Shown in pieces: positions 46,333 to 56,374 of a DNA stretch of 64,000 nucleotides. Position numbers and translations under genes: made by a program. Location: positions 434,001 through 498,000 of the forward strand of contig NZ_JASSYX010000002.1 of the NCBI RefSeq assembly GCF_030244015.1, given 5' to 3'. The notes under the pieces are model-generated. The model did not search any database and had not been told where the DNA came from. It saw nothing but the letters and a program-made list of their open reading frames with translations. Source of the stretch: Pedobacter ginsengisoli (GTDB taxonomy: Bacteria; Bacteroidota; Bacteroidia; Sphingobacteriales; Sphingobacteriaceae). The first letter of the stretch is position 1. The number at the start of each line of letters is the position of its first letter.

Positions 46333-48507
46333 TTATTTCATAAACAACAATTCCCTGAATTTAGGCAATGGCCATACGCTGTCGTCAACGATCTGCTCCA
46401 GCTTGTCTGCATGGTAGCGGATGTTATCGAAATGAGATTTTACTTTCTCATCATAGCCAATCGCTTTCTCGCGGGTATCTTCAACAGCATTCACTTGCTT
46501 GCGTGCTTCAAGCATCGCGTCAACACTGTTTTTAACTATAGTCAGGTGCTCAGTCAACTTATTGATGATGCCTGTAGGGATGTCAGCACTTACGCCAAGA
46601 TCTTTTAATCCCTTTGCATTTTCAATCAGAGAATTTTGGTAAGCGATAACAGCAGGAATGATCATGCTGTTGGACACTTCGCCAATAACCCTTGCTTCGA
46701 TCTGAAGTTTTTTGTAATAGTTTTCCAGTAGGATCTCATGACGGGCATGAAGTTCACGTTTGCTGAATATATTTGTTTTGGTAAACAGCTCTGTAGATTT
46801 TTCACTTACATAAGCATCAAGCGCTAGCGGAGTAGTTTTGATATTGGCTAAGCCGCGTCTTTCTGCTTCATCAGCCCATTCCTGGCTATAACCATTTCCT
46901 TCAAAACGGATGTCTTTAGATTCTTTGATGTATTTTTTGATGACGGTCAATAGCGCGATGTCTTTTTTCTCGCCTTTCTTGATCAGTTTATCTACATCAA
47001 CTTTGAATTTAGTCAGCTGATCAGCTACGATTGCGTTCAATACAGTCATAGGAGCAGAAGAGTTCGCAGAAGAACCTACCGCTCTCAATTCAAACTTGTT
47101 TCCAGTGAAGGCAAAAGGTGAAGTACGGTTACGGTCAGTATTGTCAAGTAGGATTTGAGGGATTTTAGGGATACCTAACCATAAAGCATTGTCTTCTTTG
47201 ATTTTTTTGCTAATGCGTGAGTGCTCGATCTCATCAAGGACCTCATTCAGTTGCTGACCAAGGAAGATAGAGATGATCGCTGGAGGAGCCTCGTTTGCAC
47301 CTAAACGGTGATCGTTGCTTACCGAAGCGATAGAAGCTCTCAACAAGTCTGCATGCTCGTGTACAGCTTTAACTGTGTTCACGAAGAAAGTTAAGAACAT
47401 CAGGTTGTTTTTAGGCGTTTTGCCCGGAGCAAGAAGGTTTTTACCAGTGTCAGTAATCAGAGACCAGTTGTTGTGCTTACCAGAACCGTTGATGCCTGCA
47501 TATGGTTTCTCGTGCAATAACACTTTGAAGTTGTGTCTCAAGGCTACTTTCTCCATCAAATCCATCAGCAATTGGTTGTGGTCGATTGCTAAGTTGATTT
47601 CTTCATAGATAGGAGCACACTCAAACTGAGAAGGAGCAACCTCATTGTGACGGGTTTTCAAAGGAATACCCAGTTTCAAAGCCTCATTTTCGAAATCTAC
47701 CATATACGTGAATACACGCTCAGGAATAGAACCGAAGTAGTGGTCTTCCAGTTGCTGTCCTTTAGCAGACATGTGACCGAACAATGCGCGGCCAGTCAAA
47801 GCTAAGTCAGGACGTGCATTGTGCAACGCAAGGTCAACCAGGAAATATTCCTGCTCGATACCTAAAGATGCATTTACTTTAGTGATGCTTTTATCAAAAT
47901 ACTGGCAAACGTCAACAGCAGCTTTGTCCATAGCAGCAAGTGCTTTCAATAAAGGAGCTTTGTAGTCAAGCGCTTCGCCTGTGTAAGAAACAAATACAGT
48001 AGGGATACAAAGTGTTTTACCAGCTTTGCTTTCCATGATGAATGCCGGAGATGAAGGGTCCCATGCAGTGTAACCGCGGGCCTCGAAAGTATTGCGGATC
48101 CCGCCGTTAGGGAAGCTTGATGCATCAGGCTCTTGCTGAACAAGTGCACTTCCTGCAAATTTCTCAATTGCACCATCGCTGCTAGGCTCAAAGAACGCAT
48201 CATGTTTTTCAGCGGTAGTTCCTGTCAAAGGCTGAAACCAGTGCGTATAGTGCGTGGCACCTTTGCCCATTGCCCAGCTTTTCATAGCTGTAGCGATCTG
48301 ATTGGCATCTTCATGATTAATCAATTCGCCCTGGTCAATGGCTGACACAAGTTTCTCAAATACCTCTTTCGATAAGAAATCTTTCATCTTTTTCTTATCA
48401 AAAACATTCACGCCAAAAAACTCAGAAATTCTGTTCGACGGAGCTTTTACCTCAGGTGAAACTCTATTCTGAGCTTCTTTTAATGCAATTGTTCTTAAGC
48501 TTTTCAT
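46333..48507 (-). CDS. glnN: Glutamine synthetase type III
   Basis: The 724-aa protein is the large GSIII form found in Bacteroidota and cyanobacteria, making glutamine from glutamate and ammonia. Landmarks are the N-terminal ISEFFGVNVFDKKKM, the ATP/metal motif NGSGKHNNWSL, and TSPFAFTGNKFELRAVGSSA. It is a single-gene unit with its own -7 box and terminator. Nitrogen-responsive control is likely in the family, but no operator is visible. Confidence 0.96.
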   Translation of the reverse strand: MKSLRTIALKEAQNRVSPEVKAPSNRISEFFGVNVFDKKKMKDFLSKEVFEKLVSAIDQGELINHEDANQIATAMKSWAMGKGATHYTHWFQPLTGTTAEKHDAFFEPSSDGAIEKFAGSALVQQEPDASSFPNGGIRNTFEARGYTAWDPSSPAFIMESKAGKTLCIPTVFVSYTGEALDYKAPLLKALAAMDKAAVDVCQYFDKSITKVNASLGIEQEYFLVDLALHNARPDLALTGRALFGHMSAKGQQLEDHYFGSIPERVFTYMVDFENEALKLGIPLKTRHNEVAPSQFECAPIYEEINLAIDHNQLLMDLMEKVALRHNFKVLLHEKPYAGINGSGKHNNWSLITDTGKNLLAPGKTPKNNLMFLTFFVNTVKAVHEHADLLRASIASVSNDHRLGANEAPPAIISIFLGQQLNEVLDEIEHSRISKKIKEDNALWLGIPKIPQILLDNTDRNRTSPFAFTGNKFELRAVGSSANSSAPMTVLNAIVADQLTKFKVDVDKLIKKGEKKDIALLTVIKKYIKESKDIRFEGNGYSQEWADEAERRGLANIKTTPLALDAYVSEKSTELFTKTNIFSKRELHARHEILLENYYKKLQIEARVIGEVSNSMIIPAVIAYQNSLIENAKGLKDLGVSADIPTGIINKLTEHLTIVKNSVDAMLEARKQVNAVEDTREKAIGYDEKVKSHFDNIRYHADKLEQIVDDSVWPLPKFRELLFMK

Positions 48508-48527
48508 TTATTTGTTTAAAATTTCAT

Positions 48528-48535
48528 CAAAAATA
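48528..48535 (-). promoter_or_regulatory. Putative glnN -7 promoter element
   Basis: CAAAAATA on the plus strand reads TATTTTTG on the minus strand, an exact TAnnTTTG match about 21 bp before the glnN ATG. Confidence 0.45.
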
Positions 48536-48745
48536 GAATATTTTTTAAATATTTCCCTGCAATTGTTTGTAAAAATACTAATGTCAGTAAACATTCCAAG
48601 ATTTTTAAGAGTTTTTTTGCCTGTTAATGCAAATTTGTTTCCGAAAACAGACATTTTCGTGGTTTCCCTAAAATATCGAATTTCTGGTCTCAGATCGAAT
48701 AATTTTACCATATTTGTTAATAAACCATAATATTTTAATCGCAAT

Positions 48746-50152
48746 ATGAGCAATAACTCAGAAAATAAAGGATATACCGTTCCTTTTATCAGCCTAACCA
48801 CCTTATTTTTCATGTGGGGCTTTTTAACCTGCATGAATGATGTTTTGATCCCGCATCTCAAAGAACTCTTCCAGCTCAGCTATTTACAATCAATGCTGGT
48901 GCAATTTTGCTTTTTTGGTGCCTATTTTACAGGTTCTCTAATTTATTTTGTGATCTCTTATTTTAAAGGTGATCCGATCAACAAGATTGGTTATAAAAAC
49001 GGAATGCTCCTTGGGCTCATCGTTGCAGCTATCGGTTGTTTTCTTTTTTATCCTGCCGCCCGCTACTCAGTGTACGGTTTGTTCCTGAGTGCCCTGTTCA
49101 TTCTGGGCTTAGGTTTTACTTTACTGCAAATTGCAGCCAATCCTTACGTCTCTCTGCTGGGCAAACCAGAAGGTGCATCCAGCCGCCTGAACCTGGCACA
49201 GGCTTTTAATTCACTGGGTACTACCATCGCACCCATCATCGGCGGATACCTGATTTTTGAATTCTTTGCTATAGACGGCAAGATCACCGCTGCGGCTACA
49301 GAAATACCATACATTATATTTACCGGAATTTTTCTTTTACTGGCTTTTTTGCTGTTCAGAATTAAACTGCCCGATTTCAGATCTGAAGAAACCGCTGAAA
49401 AAGGCCTGGGCGCACTCCAGTTTCCCCAGCTTAAACTGGGTATCCTGGCCATATTCTTTTATGTGGGCGGTGAAGTCTGTATCGGAAGTTTCATCATCAA
49501 CTTCCTGGCACTTCCGGACATTATGGGTCTTCCTGAGGCGGTTAGTAAAAATTATTTGGCCCTCTACTGGGGTGGTGCCATGATCGGAAGATTTCTGGGC
49601 TCGATATCACTGAACCAGGAATTCGCTGCCGGAAAGAAAGCCTTATATATGATTGTTACAGCTGCGGCAGTATTCCTGCTGATCTTTTTTATTGTAGACC
49701 TTAATTTCGCTCAGATATCAACGTTCCTTATATTTATAGGCATTAATCTGCTGGGCTTCTTTATTGGTAAATCTGCCCCTGCCAGAACGCTTTCTATATT
49801 TGCGCTGATCAGCGGCGGCTTAATCCTGTTTACCATTTTCTCAGACGGTGCTGCTTCTATGTGGACCATCCTCGGCGTAGGCTTGTTCAATTCCATCATG
49901 TGGTCAAACATATTTACCCTTTCTATACACGGTCTTGGAAAATATACCAGTCAGGGTTCATCGCTGCTGGTTATGGCCATCCTTGGGGGAGCCTTGCTGC
50001 CACTGGTGCAGGGTGCACTGGCAGATGCTTACGGAATCCAGCATTCCTTCTTTGTGCCTGTGTTCTGCTACCTGTACATCGCTTTCTTTGGATTTTACTG
50101 CCAGGCAAAACTGGGCCAGGTGAAAGCGGAGCAAATTGCAGGGGGGCACTAA
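48746..50152 (+). CDS. FucP/GluP-type sugar MFS transporter
   Basis: The 468-aa protein has about 12 membrane helices and the pattern of the fucose-galactose-glucose:H+ symporters: FFMWGFLTCMNDVLIPHLKE at helix 1, FGAYFTGSLIYF at helix 2, and LLQIAANPYVSLLGKPEGAS. The acidic residue in helix 1 region MND is typical. It probably imports glucose, galactose or fucose. It is divergent from glnN and not linked to the fucosidase cluster, about 4 kb away. Confidence 0.92.
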   Translation: MSNNSENKGYTVPFISLTTLFFMWGFLTCMNDVLIPHLKELFQLSYLQSMLVQFCFFGAYFTGSLIYFVISYFKGDPINKIGYKNGMLLGLIVAAIGCFLFYPAARYSVYGLFLSALFILGLGFTLLQIAANPYVSLLGKPEGASSRLNLAQAFNSLGTTIAPIIGGYLIFEFFAIDGKITAAATEIPYIIFTGIFLLLAFLLFRIKLPDFRSEETAEKGLGALQFPQLKLGILAIFFYVGGEVCIGSFIINFLALPDIMGLPEAVSKNYLALYWGGAMIGRFLGSISLNQEFAAGKKALYMIVTAAAVFLLIFFIVDLNFAQISTFLIFIGINLLGFFIGKSAPARTLSIFALISGGLILFTIFSDGAASMWTILGVGLFNSIMWSNIFTLSIHGLGKYTSQGSSLLVMAILGGALLPLVQGALADAYGIQHSFFVPVFCYLYIAFFGFYCQAKLGQVKAEQIAGGH

Positions 50153-50176
50153 GCCTGTCTTCCGTTAACCAAAAGA

Positions 50177-50231
50177 CCCGGGCTAAGATTCTTCTGTATC
50201 ACGATATAAGAAGGAATTAGCCCGGTTTTTT
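50177..50231 (+). terminator. Terminator of the MFS transporter gene
   Basis: CCGGGCTAA (50177-50185) pairs with TTAGCCCGG (50216-50224), followed by seven Ts. The long loop contains a second stem (TCTTC with GAAGG-like pairing). Confidence 0.8.
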
Positions 50232-50433
50232 TGATTTAAACAGCAATCCGGATACTGCATGAAAAAAGTTTTTATTTCAACTTATATATACAAGTTGTTT
50301 TGTTATGTTTGAATAACCGTGCATTTTAAAAGATGAAACTGCTTGGGATTTGACTCATTTAGGTGCAGGTGCTTTTCCAAATGGCCGCGGATGGGCCTGC
50401 GCTCATTACAGTAATAAGTGAATAAAAGATTTT

Positions 50434-51453
50434 ATGAAAAACGGAATATTGGTTGGTGGCAACTGGATAATAGACCAGGTAAAAGTTGTAGATGCTTTTC
50501 CTGAGGAAGAGAAGTTGGTTAATATTTTGATGGAATACAGCAGTAATGGAGGATCCGCCTACAACATTTTAAAGGCGCTTGTTAAACTTAAAGCTGATTT
50601 CCCGCTATATGGACTTGGCTTGGTCGGTGATGACGAAAGGGGCGCTGGCGTTATTCAGGAGTGTCTGGATATGGGTATTGACGCCACTCAGATTAAAAAA
50701 CTGCAGAACGAAAACACTTCCTATACAGATGTAATGACCGTAAAGTCAACCGGGAAAAGAACTTTCTTTCATCAAAGAGGTGCAAATGCACACCTTGACA
50801 GGAAGCATTTTGATTTCTCTGGCTCAACAGCCAAAATTTTTCACCTGGGTTATCTGTTGCTGCTGGATAAACTTGATATCATAGAACCTGATGGAGAGAC
50901 CGGGGCCGCAAAAGTTTTAAAAGAAGCGAAGCAAAAGGGATTGATCACATCTGCTGATATTGTAAGTGAAAAATCGAACCGCTTCAAAGATGTGATTCCC
51001 TCTTCATTGAAATATATCGATTATCTTTTTGTAAATGAATTTGAAGCCGGAATGATAGCAGGGGTCAACACGGTAACGGATGATGGCTACTTAATACCGG
51101 ATAAATGTTATGAGGCGGCATCAACCATTCTGAAAATGGGCGTGAATAAATGGGTGATACTTCACTTTCCGGCAGGCACGATTGCAGTTGACCATTTGGG
51201 TAATACATTGTTCCAGCCATGCATTGACCTGCCCCCGTATAAAATTCAGGGTTCAGTAGGTGCCGGTGATGCTTTTGCTGCCGGTGTGCTATTGGGTATC
51301 CATAACGATTGGCAAATGAGAGCTTCCCTGGAACTTGGCGTTTGCGCAGCTGCGTCCAGTCTCTTTTCCGCTACTTCTTCTGATGGAATAGTCCCCGCAG
51401 ATGAATGCCTTTTACTATCAGAGGTTTATGGATATAAAACTCAGTTTTATTAA
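50434..51453 (+). CDS. PfkB family carbohydrate kinase
   Basis: This 339-aa ribokinase-fold protein has the substrate-binding N-terminus GGNWIIDQVKVVDAFPEE, a GGSAYNILKALVKLKADFPL lid region, and the PfkB catalytic signature GSVGAGDAFAAGVLLG with the base aspartate. It phosphorylates a sugar or nucleoside that cannot be named. It stands between the MFS transporter and the TonB gene and has no operon partner. Confidence 0.93.
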   Translation: MKNGILVGGNWIIDQVKVVDAFPEEEKLVNILMEYSSNGGSAYNILKALVKLKADFPLYGLGLVGDDERGAGVIQECLDMGIDATQIKKLQNENTSYTDVMTVKSTGKRTFFHQRGANAHLDRKHFDFSGSTAKIFHLGYLLLLDKLDIIEPDGETGAAKVLKEAKQKGLITSADIVSEKSNRFKDVIPSSLKYIDYLFVNEFEAGMIAGVNTVTDDGYLIPDKCYEAASTILKMGVNKWVILHFPAGTIAVDHLGNTLFQPCIDLPPYKIQGSVGAGDAFAAGVLLGIHNDWQMRASLELGVCAAASSLFSATSSDGIVPADECLLLSEVYGYKTQFY

Positions 51454-51541
51454 TAAGGCATAGGATTTTAACAACAAGCGAAGAAATTTATGGAATTCGG
51501 ATACTGGTATCATCATCTGATTAAACCAATATCAGAAAACC

Positions 51542-52387
51542 ATGCTAAACACTTCATCAAATTTGTACAGGACTGAGTGGCTCAATCTTGTATTCAAAAA
51601 CAGGAACCAGTCTTATGGTGCTTACGAGCTCAGATCACAATCGGCCAGCAATACCCTGCGTGCGCTTTTTATTGCTGCACCGCTGTTTATCTTATTATTT
51701 GCCAGTCCGAAAATCTACAGTCTGATCAAAGGCGAGAGGACTGTTGACAATAGCTTGCCGACAAGCCGGATAGTGGAACTTGAAAGGCCTCCAATAGTTG
51801 AGGTTCCCAAGCCTGTAGAGAAAATAGAGCTGCCCAAATCTGAACCCATCAAGGAAAAGATCAAAATGGTCAAGCTTCCGTCAAACCCGGTAGTAGTCAA
51901 TAAGCCCCTGATTGTCGAACCGCCAACCGTGGATGAAATGGAAAACGCTGTTGTAGGCCCGGTGACACAAACCGGTAAAGAAACCAATCTGACCTCGCTT
52001 CCAGCTGAAGGCGACGGCAATGGTGCAGGTCTGGGTGCTGACTCCGGATCAGGAACCGAGGAAACCATTTATGACGGAACATCCGTTGAAATCTATCCCG
52101 ATTTTGAAGGCGGAATGAAAGGCTGGGAAAAATACCTGAGAAGAAACCTGAGGTATCCTTATGATGCGCAGGAACAGAACAAACAAGGAAAAGTCTATAT
52201 CAGTTTCGTAGTAGAAAAAGATGGTTCTATCTCAAATGTGACACTGGTCAGAGGCGTCCACAAATCGCTGGATGAAGAAGCGGCACGCGTGATCAAAAAA
52301 TCACCTAAGTGGAAACCGGGGATACAAAACGGCAGAGCCGTAAGAGTAAGGTACAATATGCCGATCTCTTTCGCACTTTCCCAATAG
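51542..52387 (+). CDS. TonB-type energy transducer
   Basis: The 281-aa protein has a short cytoplasmic N-terminus (EWLNLVFKNRNQSYGAYELR), one membrane helix near residues 41-58 (ALFIAAPLFILLFASP), a proline-rich periplasmic linker (VEVPKPVEKIELPKSEP), and a C-terminal TonB domain (GKVYISFVVEKDGSISNV, SPKWKPGIQNGRAVRV). It couples inner-membrane energy to outer-membrane receptors. The N-terminal motif is the usual Bacteroidota TonB signature. It is near the sigma/FecR module but separated by a convergent SRPBCC gene. Confidence 0.94.
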   Translation: MLNTSSNLYRTEWLNLVFKNRNQSYGAYELRSQSASNTLRALFIAAPLFILLFASPKIYSLIKGERTVDNSLPTSRIVELERPPIVEVPKPVEKIELPKSEPIKEKIKMVKLPSNPVVVNKPLIVEPPTVDEMENAVVGPVTQTGKETNLTSLPAEGDGNGAGLGADSGSGTEETIYDGTSVEIYPDFEGGMKGWEKYLRRNLRYPYDAQEQNKQGKVYISFVVEKDGSISNVTLVRGVHKSLDEEAARVIKKSPKWKPGIQNGRAVRVRYNMPISFALSQ

Positions 52388-52406
52388 ATTTACTGCGCTG
52401 ACCACA

Positions 52407-52438
52407 ATGCCGGAAGCCTGTTTTCAGGCATCCGGTAT
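52407..52438. terminator. Hairpin overlapping the SRPBCC gene 3' end
   Basis: ATGCCGGAAGCCTG pairs imperfectly with CAGGCATCCGGTAT around TTTT. It lies between convergent genes and overlaps the last codons of the SRPBCC gene. No long T-run follows, so strength is uncertain. Confidence 0.45.
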
Positions 52439-52873
52439 TTCAGGTTCTACCAGCTTGATCAGTTTTTCCAGGGACTCCTGCCAACCCAGGTAACACATTT
52501 CGGCTGGTATCACAGCAGGTATTCCTTCCTGCAATACTTTTAATTCTGTACCTACGGAAGTTTTCTGGAACCAAACTGAAGTAGTCATTATACCAGGCAG
52601 ATTTGGGTCGTCAAACTTGTCTGTGTACTTTAGAAACTCATTGGGTTTTACCTCTATATATTCCCCGCCAAACGAATGGCCGTTACCGGTTGTAAAATTG
52701 TGAAACGACATTCTAAAACTACCGCCTTCTTTAACATCCATTTTGTGTACGGTACAAAGGAAACCGTAAGGAGGCAGCCACGAAGCGATAGCTGTGGTCT
52801 CGGTAAAGGCACGATATACCTTTTCAGGTGAGGCCTTAATGACTCTGTGCAATGAAACTTTGTTGTCTGACAT
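52424..52873 (-). CDS. SRPBCC (AHSA1/START-like) domain protein
   Basis: The 149-aa protein has the SRPBCC pattern: KVSLHRVIKASPEKVYRAFT at the start, FLKYTDKFDDPNLPG in the middle, and CYLGWQESLEKLIKLVEPE in the closing helix. AHSA1-like proteins bind hydrophobic ligands or chaperones in a deep pocket; no partner is known here. It is an orphan gene with its own promoter region shared with the sigma factor. Confidence 0.93.
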   Translation of the reverse strand: MSDNKVSLHRVIKASPEKVYRAFTETTAIASWLPPYGFLCTVHKMDVKEGGSFRMSFHNFTTGNGHSFGGEYIEVKPNEFLKYTDKFDDPNLPGIMTTSVWFQKTSVGTELKVLQEGIPAVIPAEMCYLGWQESLEKLIKLVEPEIPDA

Positions 52874-53074
52874 AAAAGTAATTTTTAGTGTTGATTTATG
52901 GTTGTATTAATTTGCTTTAACAAATATGCAAGTAAAAACAGCCATTGGACAGGGGCATATACGACAATTGTAGAGCGGATTTACGACAGAGTTCCATTTT
53001 TTTGATCAGAATAAAGATTCAATATTAGGGTAAGAATTAATTTTATATCTTTATGGTAACCAAATATTCGCAGG

Positions 53075-53647
53075 ATGCCCAGTTACAGCAGCTATAACGA
53101 TCAGGAATTAATTGCACTATTTAGCTCCGGGGATGATGCTGCATTTAAGGAAATTTACCTGCGTTATGACAAGCCGCTTTACCTCTATGCCTATCATAAA
53201 CTGGGCAATAAAGAGGAATCGAGAGATGTCATTCAGGATGTATTTGCCTGGATGCTCACGAACCGGAAAACTCTGAATTTTACCGGAAGTCTTGCTGGTT
53301 ATTTGTACAAATCTGTGCTCAATAAGATCTATAACATCTATAAGCATAAGCAGGTGTTGAGTAAATATGCTGAGGAAGGGACTTTTTACATCGATATTGA
53401 AAGTCAGGGTACAGATTACCTCATCAGGGAAAAAGACATCTCTGCAATGATTGAAAAGACCATTGCCGAAATGCCGCCGCGAATGCGGGAAGTCTATGAG
53501 CTAAAAAGCAAAAGGTATATGTCTGCAAAGGAAATCTCTGAATATACCGGAGTCGCTGAATCTACAGTAAATACCCAGTTGAAAAGGGCCATGAAGCATT
53601 TAAAGCTGAAACTTGGCCTGCTCATTTACATTACTTACATTATTTGA
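53075..53647 (+). CDS. ECF RNA polymerase sigma factor (FecI-like, Bacteroidota type)
   Basis: This 190-aa sigma-70 family protein has region 2 (LYAYHKLGNKEESRDVIQDV) and region 4 (MPPRMREVYELKSKRYMSA, then SEYTGVAESTVNTQLKRAM). It is followed by a FecR anti-sigma factor and an STN-domain protein, the standard order of cell-surface signalling modules. It probably transcribes the downstream giant-protein genes when released. A weak -7-like TATCTTTA lies at about 53046. Confidence 0.93.
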   Translation: MPSYSSYNDQELIALFSSGDDAAFKEIYLRYDKPLYLYAYHKLGNKEESRDVIQDVFAWMLTNRKTLNFTGSLAGYLYKSVLNKIYNIYKHKQVLSKYAEEGTFYIDIESQGTDYLIREKDISAMIEKTIAEMPPRMREVYELKSKRYMSAKEISEYTGVAESTVNTQLKRAMKHLKLKLGLLIYITYII

Positions 53648-53743
53648 GTATTTTTTTTCATCCGTTGTCCCCATTTACTATTCCTGAGTTGTCTTTGTTT
53701 ATGAATGCGGAATTTATGGGTTCCGCCATACCGTAGACAAGTC

Positions 53744-54844
53744 ATGGAAAAAGAAAACAAAGAGGAACAGACAGCAAAATACAGACTGCATTATTTTCGA
53801 AGAAAAGATGTACCCGTGCTATCAGAGGCTGAACTGGAAGCCGAGAGTGATCTGATCTACAGGTCTCTGATGAAAACACAGGCTATCCCTTCGAAAACAA
53901 GAAAGCTGTGGTATCCGGCAGTGGCGGCCGCTGCCGTACTTATTGTTGCCGGTGCCTATCTCTTTAGTTACGATTCAAAAACCAATATCAAACCCGTCAC
54001 CAATTCCCGGGTCTCAAAAAAACAGTCCAATGACATAGCACCAGGTATACAAACCGCAACCCTTACCCTGGCGAATGGAGTCAAAATTGCTTTGTCTGAA
54101 GCAGCCAACGGAAAAATAGCGGAACAGAACGGCGTATCTATCTCCAAGACTGTCGACGGAAAACTGGTTTATAGTTTTGCTGGATTTAACAAAGAAATTA
54201 ATACGCTCTCCACCGTATTCAATACGCTCTCGACTGTCAAAGGGCAGCAATACCAGGTAATTCTACCTGATGGATCGAAGGTCTGGCTCAATGCCGCTTC
54301 TTCCATAACTTATCCTGCAAATTTTGTTAACCTCAAAAACCGTATGGTGCAACTTAGCGGTGAGGCTTATTTTGAGGTTGCAAAAGACAAAAGTCATCCA
54401 TTTATTGTTAAAACAGACCGGCAGCAGGTCGAAGTACTGGGTACGCACTTTAACGTCAACTCTTATGGTGACGAAGGTGCTACCAGAACGACACTGCTGG
54501 AAGGTTCTGTAAAAGTATTAAGTGACAAAGGACAAAAAGTATTGCTGCCCGGACAACAGTCACAGCTTGCGGAAAATACGCTGAAAGTGAGCAGTGCTGA
54601 TGTAAATGAAACTGTGGCCTGGAAGAATGGGGACTTTATTTTTAACAATGAAGCGTTCGGCAGCATCCTGCGCCAGTTGTCAAGGTGGTACAATGTCGAG
54701 ATCATTGACAACGGGGACCACAGTGGGCTGCACCTTAGCGGTACAATCTCCAGATCAAAAAACATGTCGACCGTACTCAAAGCACTGGAGGTCACCGGAA
54801 AGGTTAAGTTTAAAATTGAAGGAAAGACCGTAGTCGTGGAATAA
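53744..54844 (+). CDS. FecR family anti-sigma factor
   Basis: The 366-aa protein has a cytoplasmic N-terminus, one membrane helix near residues 56-75 (WYPAVAAAAVLIVAGAYLF), and a periplasmic FecR domain (PDGSKVWLNAASSITYP, FIVKTDRQQVEVLGTHFNVN, LLEGSVKVL), ending with a DUF4974-like tail. The start MEKENKEEQ (53744) is chosen over one 13 codons upstream. It holds the ECF factor and receives the signal from an STN domain. A tandem 21-bp duplication (54200-54241) inserts NTLSTVF just before the FecR domain. The next gene begins on the next base. Confidence 0.93.
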   Translation: MEKENKEEQTAKYRLHYFRRKDVPVLSEAELEAESDLIYRSLMKTQAIPSKTRKLWYPAVAAAAVLIVAGAYLFSYDSKTNIKPVTNSRVSKKQSNDIAPGIQTATLTLANGVKIALSEAANGKIAEQNGVSISKTVDGKLVYSFAGFNKEINTLSTVFNTLSTVKGQQYQVILPDGSKVWLNAASSITYPANFVNLKNRMVQLSGEAYFEVAKDKSHPFIVKTDRQQVEVLGTHFNVNSYGDEGATRTTLLEGSVKVLSDKGQKVLLPGQQSQLAENTLKVSSADVNETVAWKNGDFIFNNEAFGSILRQLSRWYNVEIIDNGDHSGLHLSGTISRSKNMSTVLKALEVTGKVKFKIEGKTVVVE

Positions 54845-56314
54845 ATGAAGATAGCGTTGATCATTCTTTTCACGGCAATCATTTATACCGGCGCTTTTGC
54901 ACAGAAAATCACGGTAAAAAAGACGGAGGTAAGGCTGCAAAATGTATTTAAAGAACTCAGAAAGCAAAGCGGTTACGATTTTCTATATAACGAGGAAATA
55001 ATGAAAAATATAAAACCGGTAAGTATTGATGTGAAGAATGCAAGCATTGAGCAGGCACTGGATTCGGCTTTTTCGGACCTTCCGTTAAAATATGCTATAC
55101 ACGACCGGCTGGTCATGATCAGCGCAAAGGATACGATGCAGATAAACGCAAAGAAATTGAGCATTTCAGGGATGATCAAGGACCGGAAAGGGCAGCCGCT
55201 TCCAGGTGCATCGGTATATCTGAGCCATTATAAAATCGGAGTTTCAGCTGATAATAAAGGACGGTTTTTGATCGCTAACTTAAATCCCGGAAGCTATACT
55301 GTACTGGTTCAGATGATCGGGTATTTGCCCGCCAGTCAGAATGTAACGCTGTCCGTCAGATCTACAGATTTTGACCTTGTGCTGGAAGAGTCGGTGAGTG
55401 TGCTGAAGGAAGTGATTGTGCGGCCTGACCCATACAGGGCACGGCGGCTCAGGGCCTTTAAGGAAGCCTTTTTGGGGACCTCAAAGAATGCCAAAAGCTG
55501 TAGGATACTAAATGAAGATGCTCTTTTTTTTGAATATGATGCCAATAACCATACCCTGATGGCCAGTGCAAATGAATTCATTACGATAGAAAATAAGGCG
55601 CTGGGCTACCGCATACACTACCTGCTGCAGTATTTTCAAAAGGACGAGGAGACCAATTATGTGCATTATTACGGTTATCCTTACTTTGAAGAACTTGAAA
55701 AAGACTCTTTGAGAAGGAAGAGATATAATGAGAAGCGCAGGCTGGCCTATGCAGGTTCACCACAACATTTCTTTACTTCGCTGTACAGGGGCACAAGTAA
55801 GGCGGAGGGTTTCCTGATCAATAAGATGGTCAAAGCTCCTAATGCCAAAAGACCTGCGGACCCTGTGATTGACAAAAGAATTAAGCTTTTTTCTGAAAAC
55901 CTGCGTAAAGGTATCAAGGTAAGGAAAGCGAAGGATTCACTGAAGTATTGGCTGAATATGAAGAAAGAGCCAGATACACTGGAGGTCCTCGTGAGAAAAG
56001 AAGTGCCTTTGGATTCACTGGTCAGCCCCAGATCAGCGCACATGAAAACAATGAGTTTTAAGGATGCGCTGTATATCGTCTATGAAAAGGAAAGGGAAAC
56101 CGCAGATTTCAACAGGCACCCCGAATATAAGATCAAAAGGCCTGATGATTTGAAAAGGAAGCAGATTTCGCTGGCCTATCAGCTCGGTAAATGGGTGGGC
56201 TTTTATGAAAGCGGTGCTGTGAACAATCCGAGTTCGCTTTTATATGAGGGTGTATGGGCTTACAAAATGGTAGGTGATATGGTTCCCCTGGATTACTTAA
56301 TGCCTTATAAATAA
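54845..56314 (+). CDS. STN + carboxypeptidase-regulatory domain protein lacking a receptor barrel
   Basis: A signal peptide (ALIILFTAIIYTGAFAQK) leads to an STN domain at about 20-95 (VFKELRKQSGYDFLYNEEIM) and a CarboxypepD-regulatory domain at about 107-185 (GMIKDRKGQPLPGASVYL). In most FecR operons the next part is a plug and beta barrel, but here about 300 residues of soluble, charged sequence follow and end at 489 aa. That segment is unrecognised. It is translationally coupled to FecR and precedes the giant proteins. Confidence 0.85.
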   Translation: MKIALIILFTAIIYTGAFAQKITVKKTEVRLQNVFKELRKQSGYDFLYNEEIMKNIKPVSIDVKNASIEQALDSAFSDLPLKYAIHDRLVMISAKDTMQINAKKLSISGMIKDRKGQPLPGASVYLSHYKIGVSADNKGRFLIANLNPGSYTVLVQMIGYLPASQNVTLSVRSTDFDLVLEESVSVLKEVIVRPDPYRARRLRAFKEAFLGTSKNAKSCRILNEDALFFEYDANNHTLMASANEFITIENKALGYRIHYLLQYFQKDEETNYVHYYGYPYFEELEKDSLRRKRYNEKRRLAYAGSPQHFFTSLYRGTSKAEGFLINKMVKAPNAKRPADPVIDKRIKLFSENLRKGIKVRKAKDSLKYWLNMKKEPDTLEVLVRKEVPLDSLVSPRSAHMKTMSFKDALYIVYEKERETADFNRHPEYKIKRPDDLKRKQISLAYQLGKWVGFYESGAVNNPSSLLYEGVWAYKMVGDMVPLDYLMPYK

Positions 56315-56374
56315 GATGCAATAATGTAATTCGCTGTCATAAAATAATTATTAACCTCTCAAAAAATAACAGTT

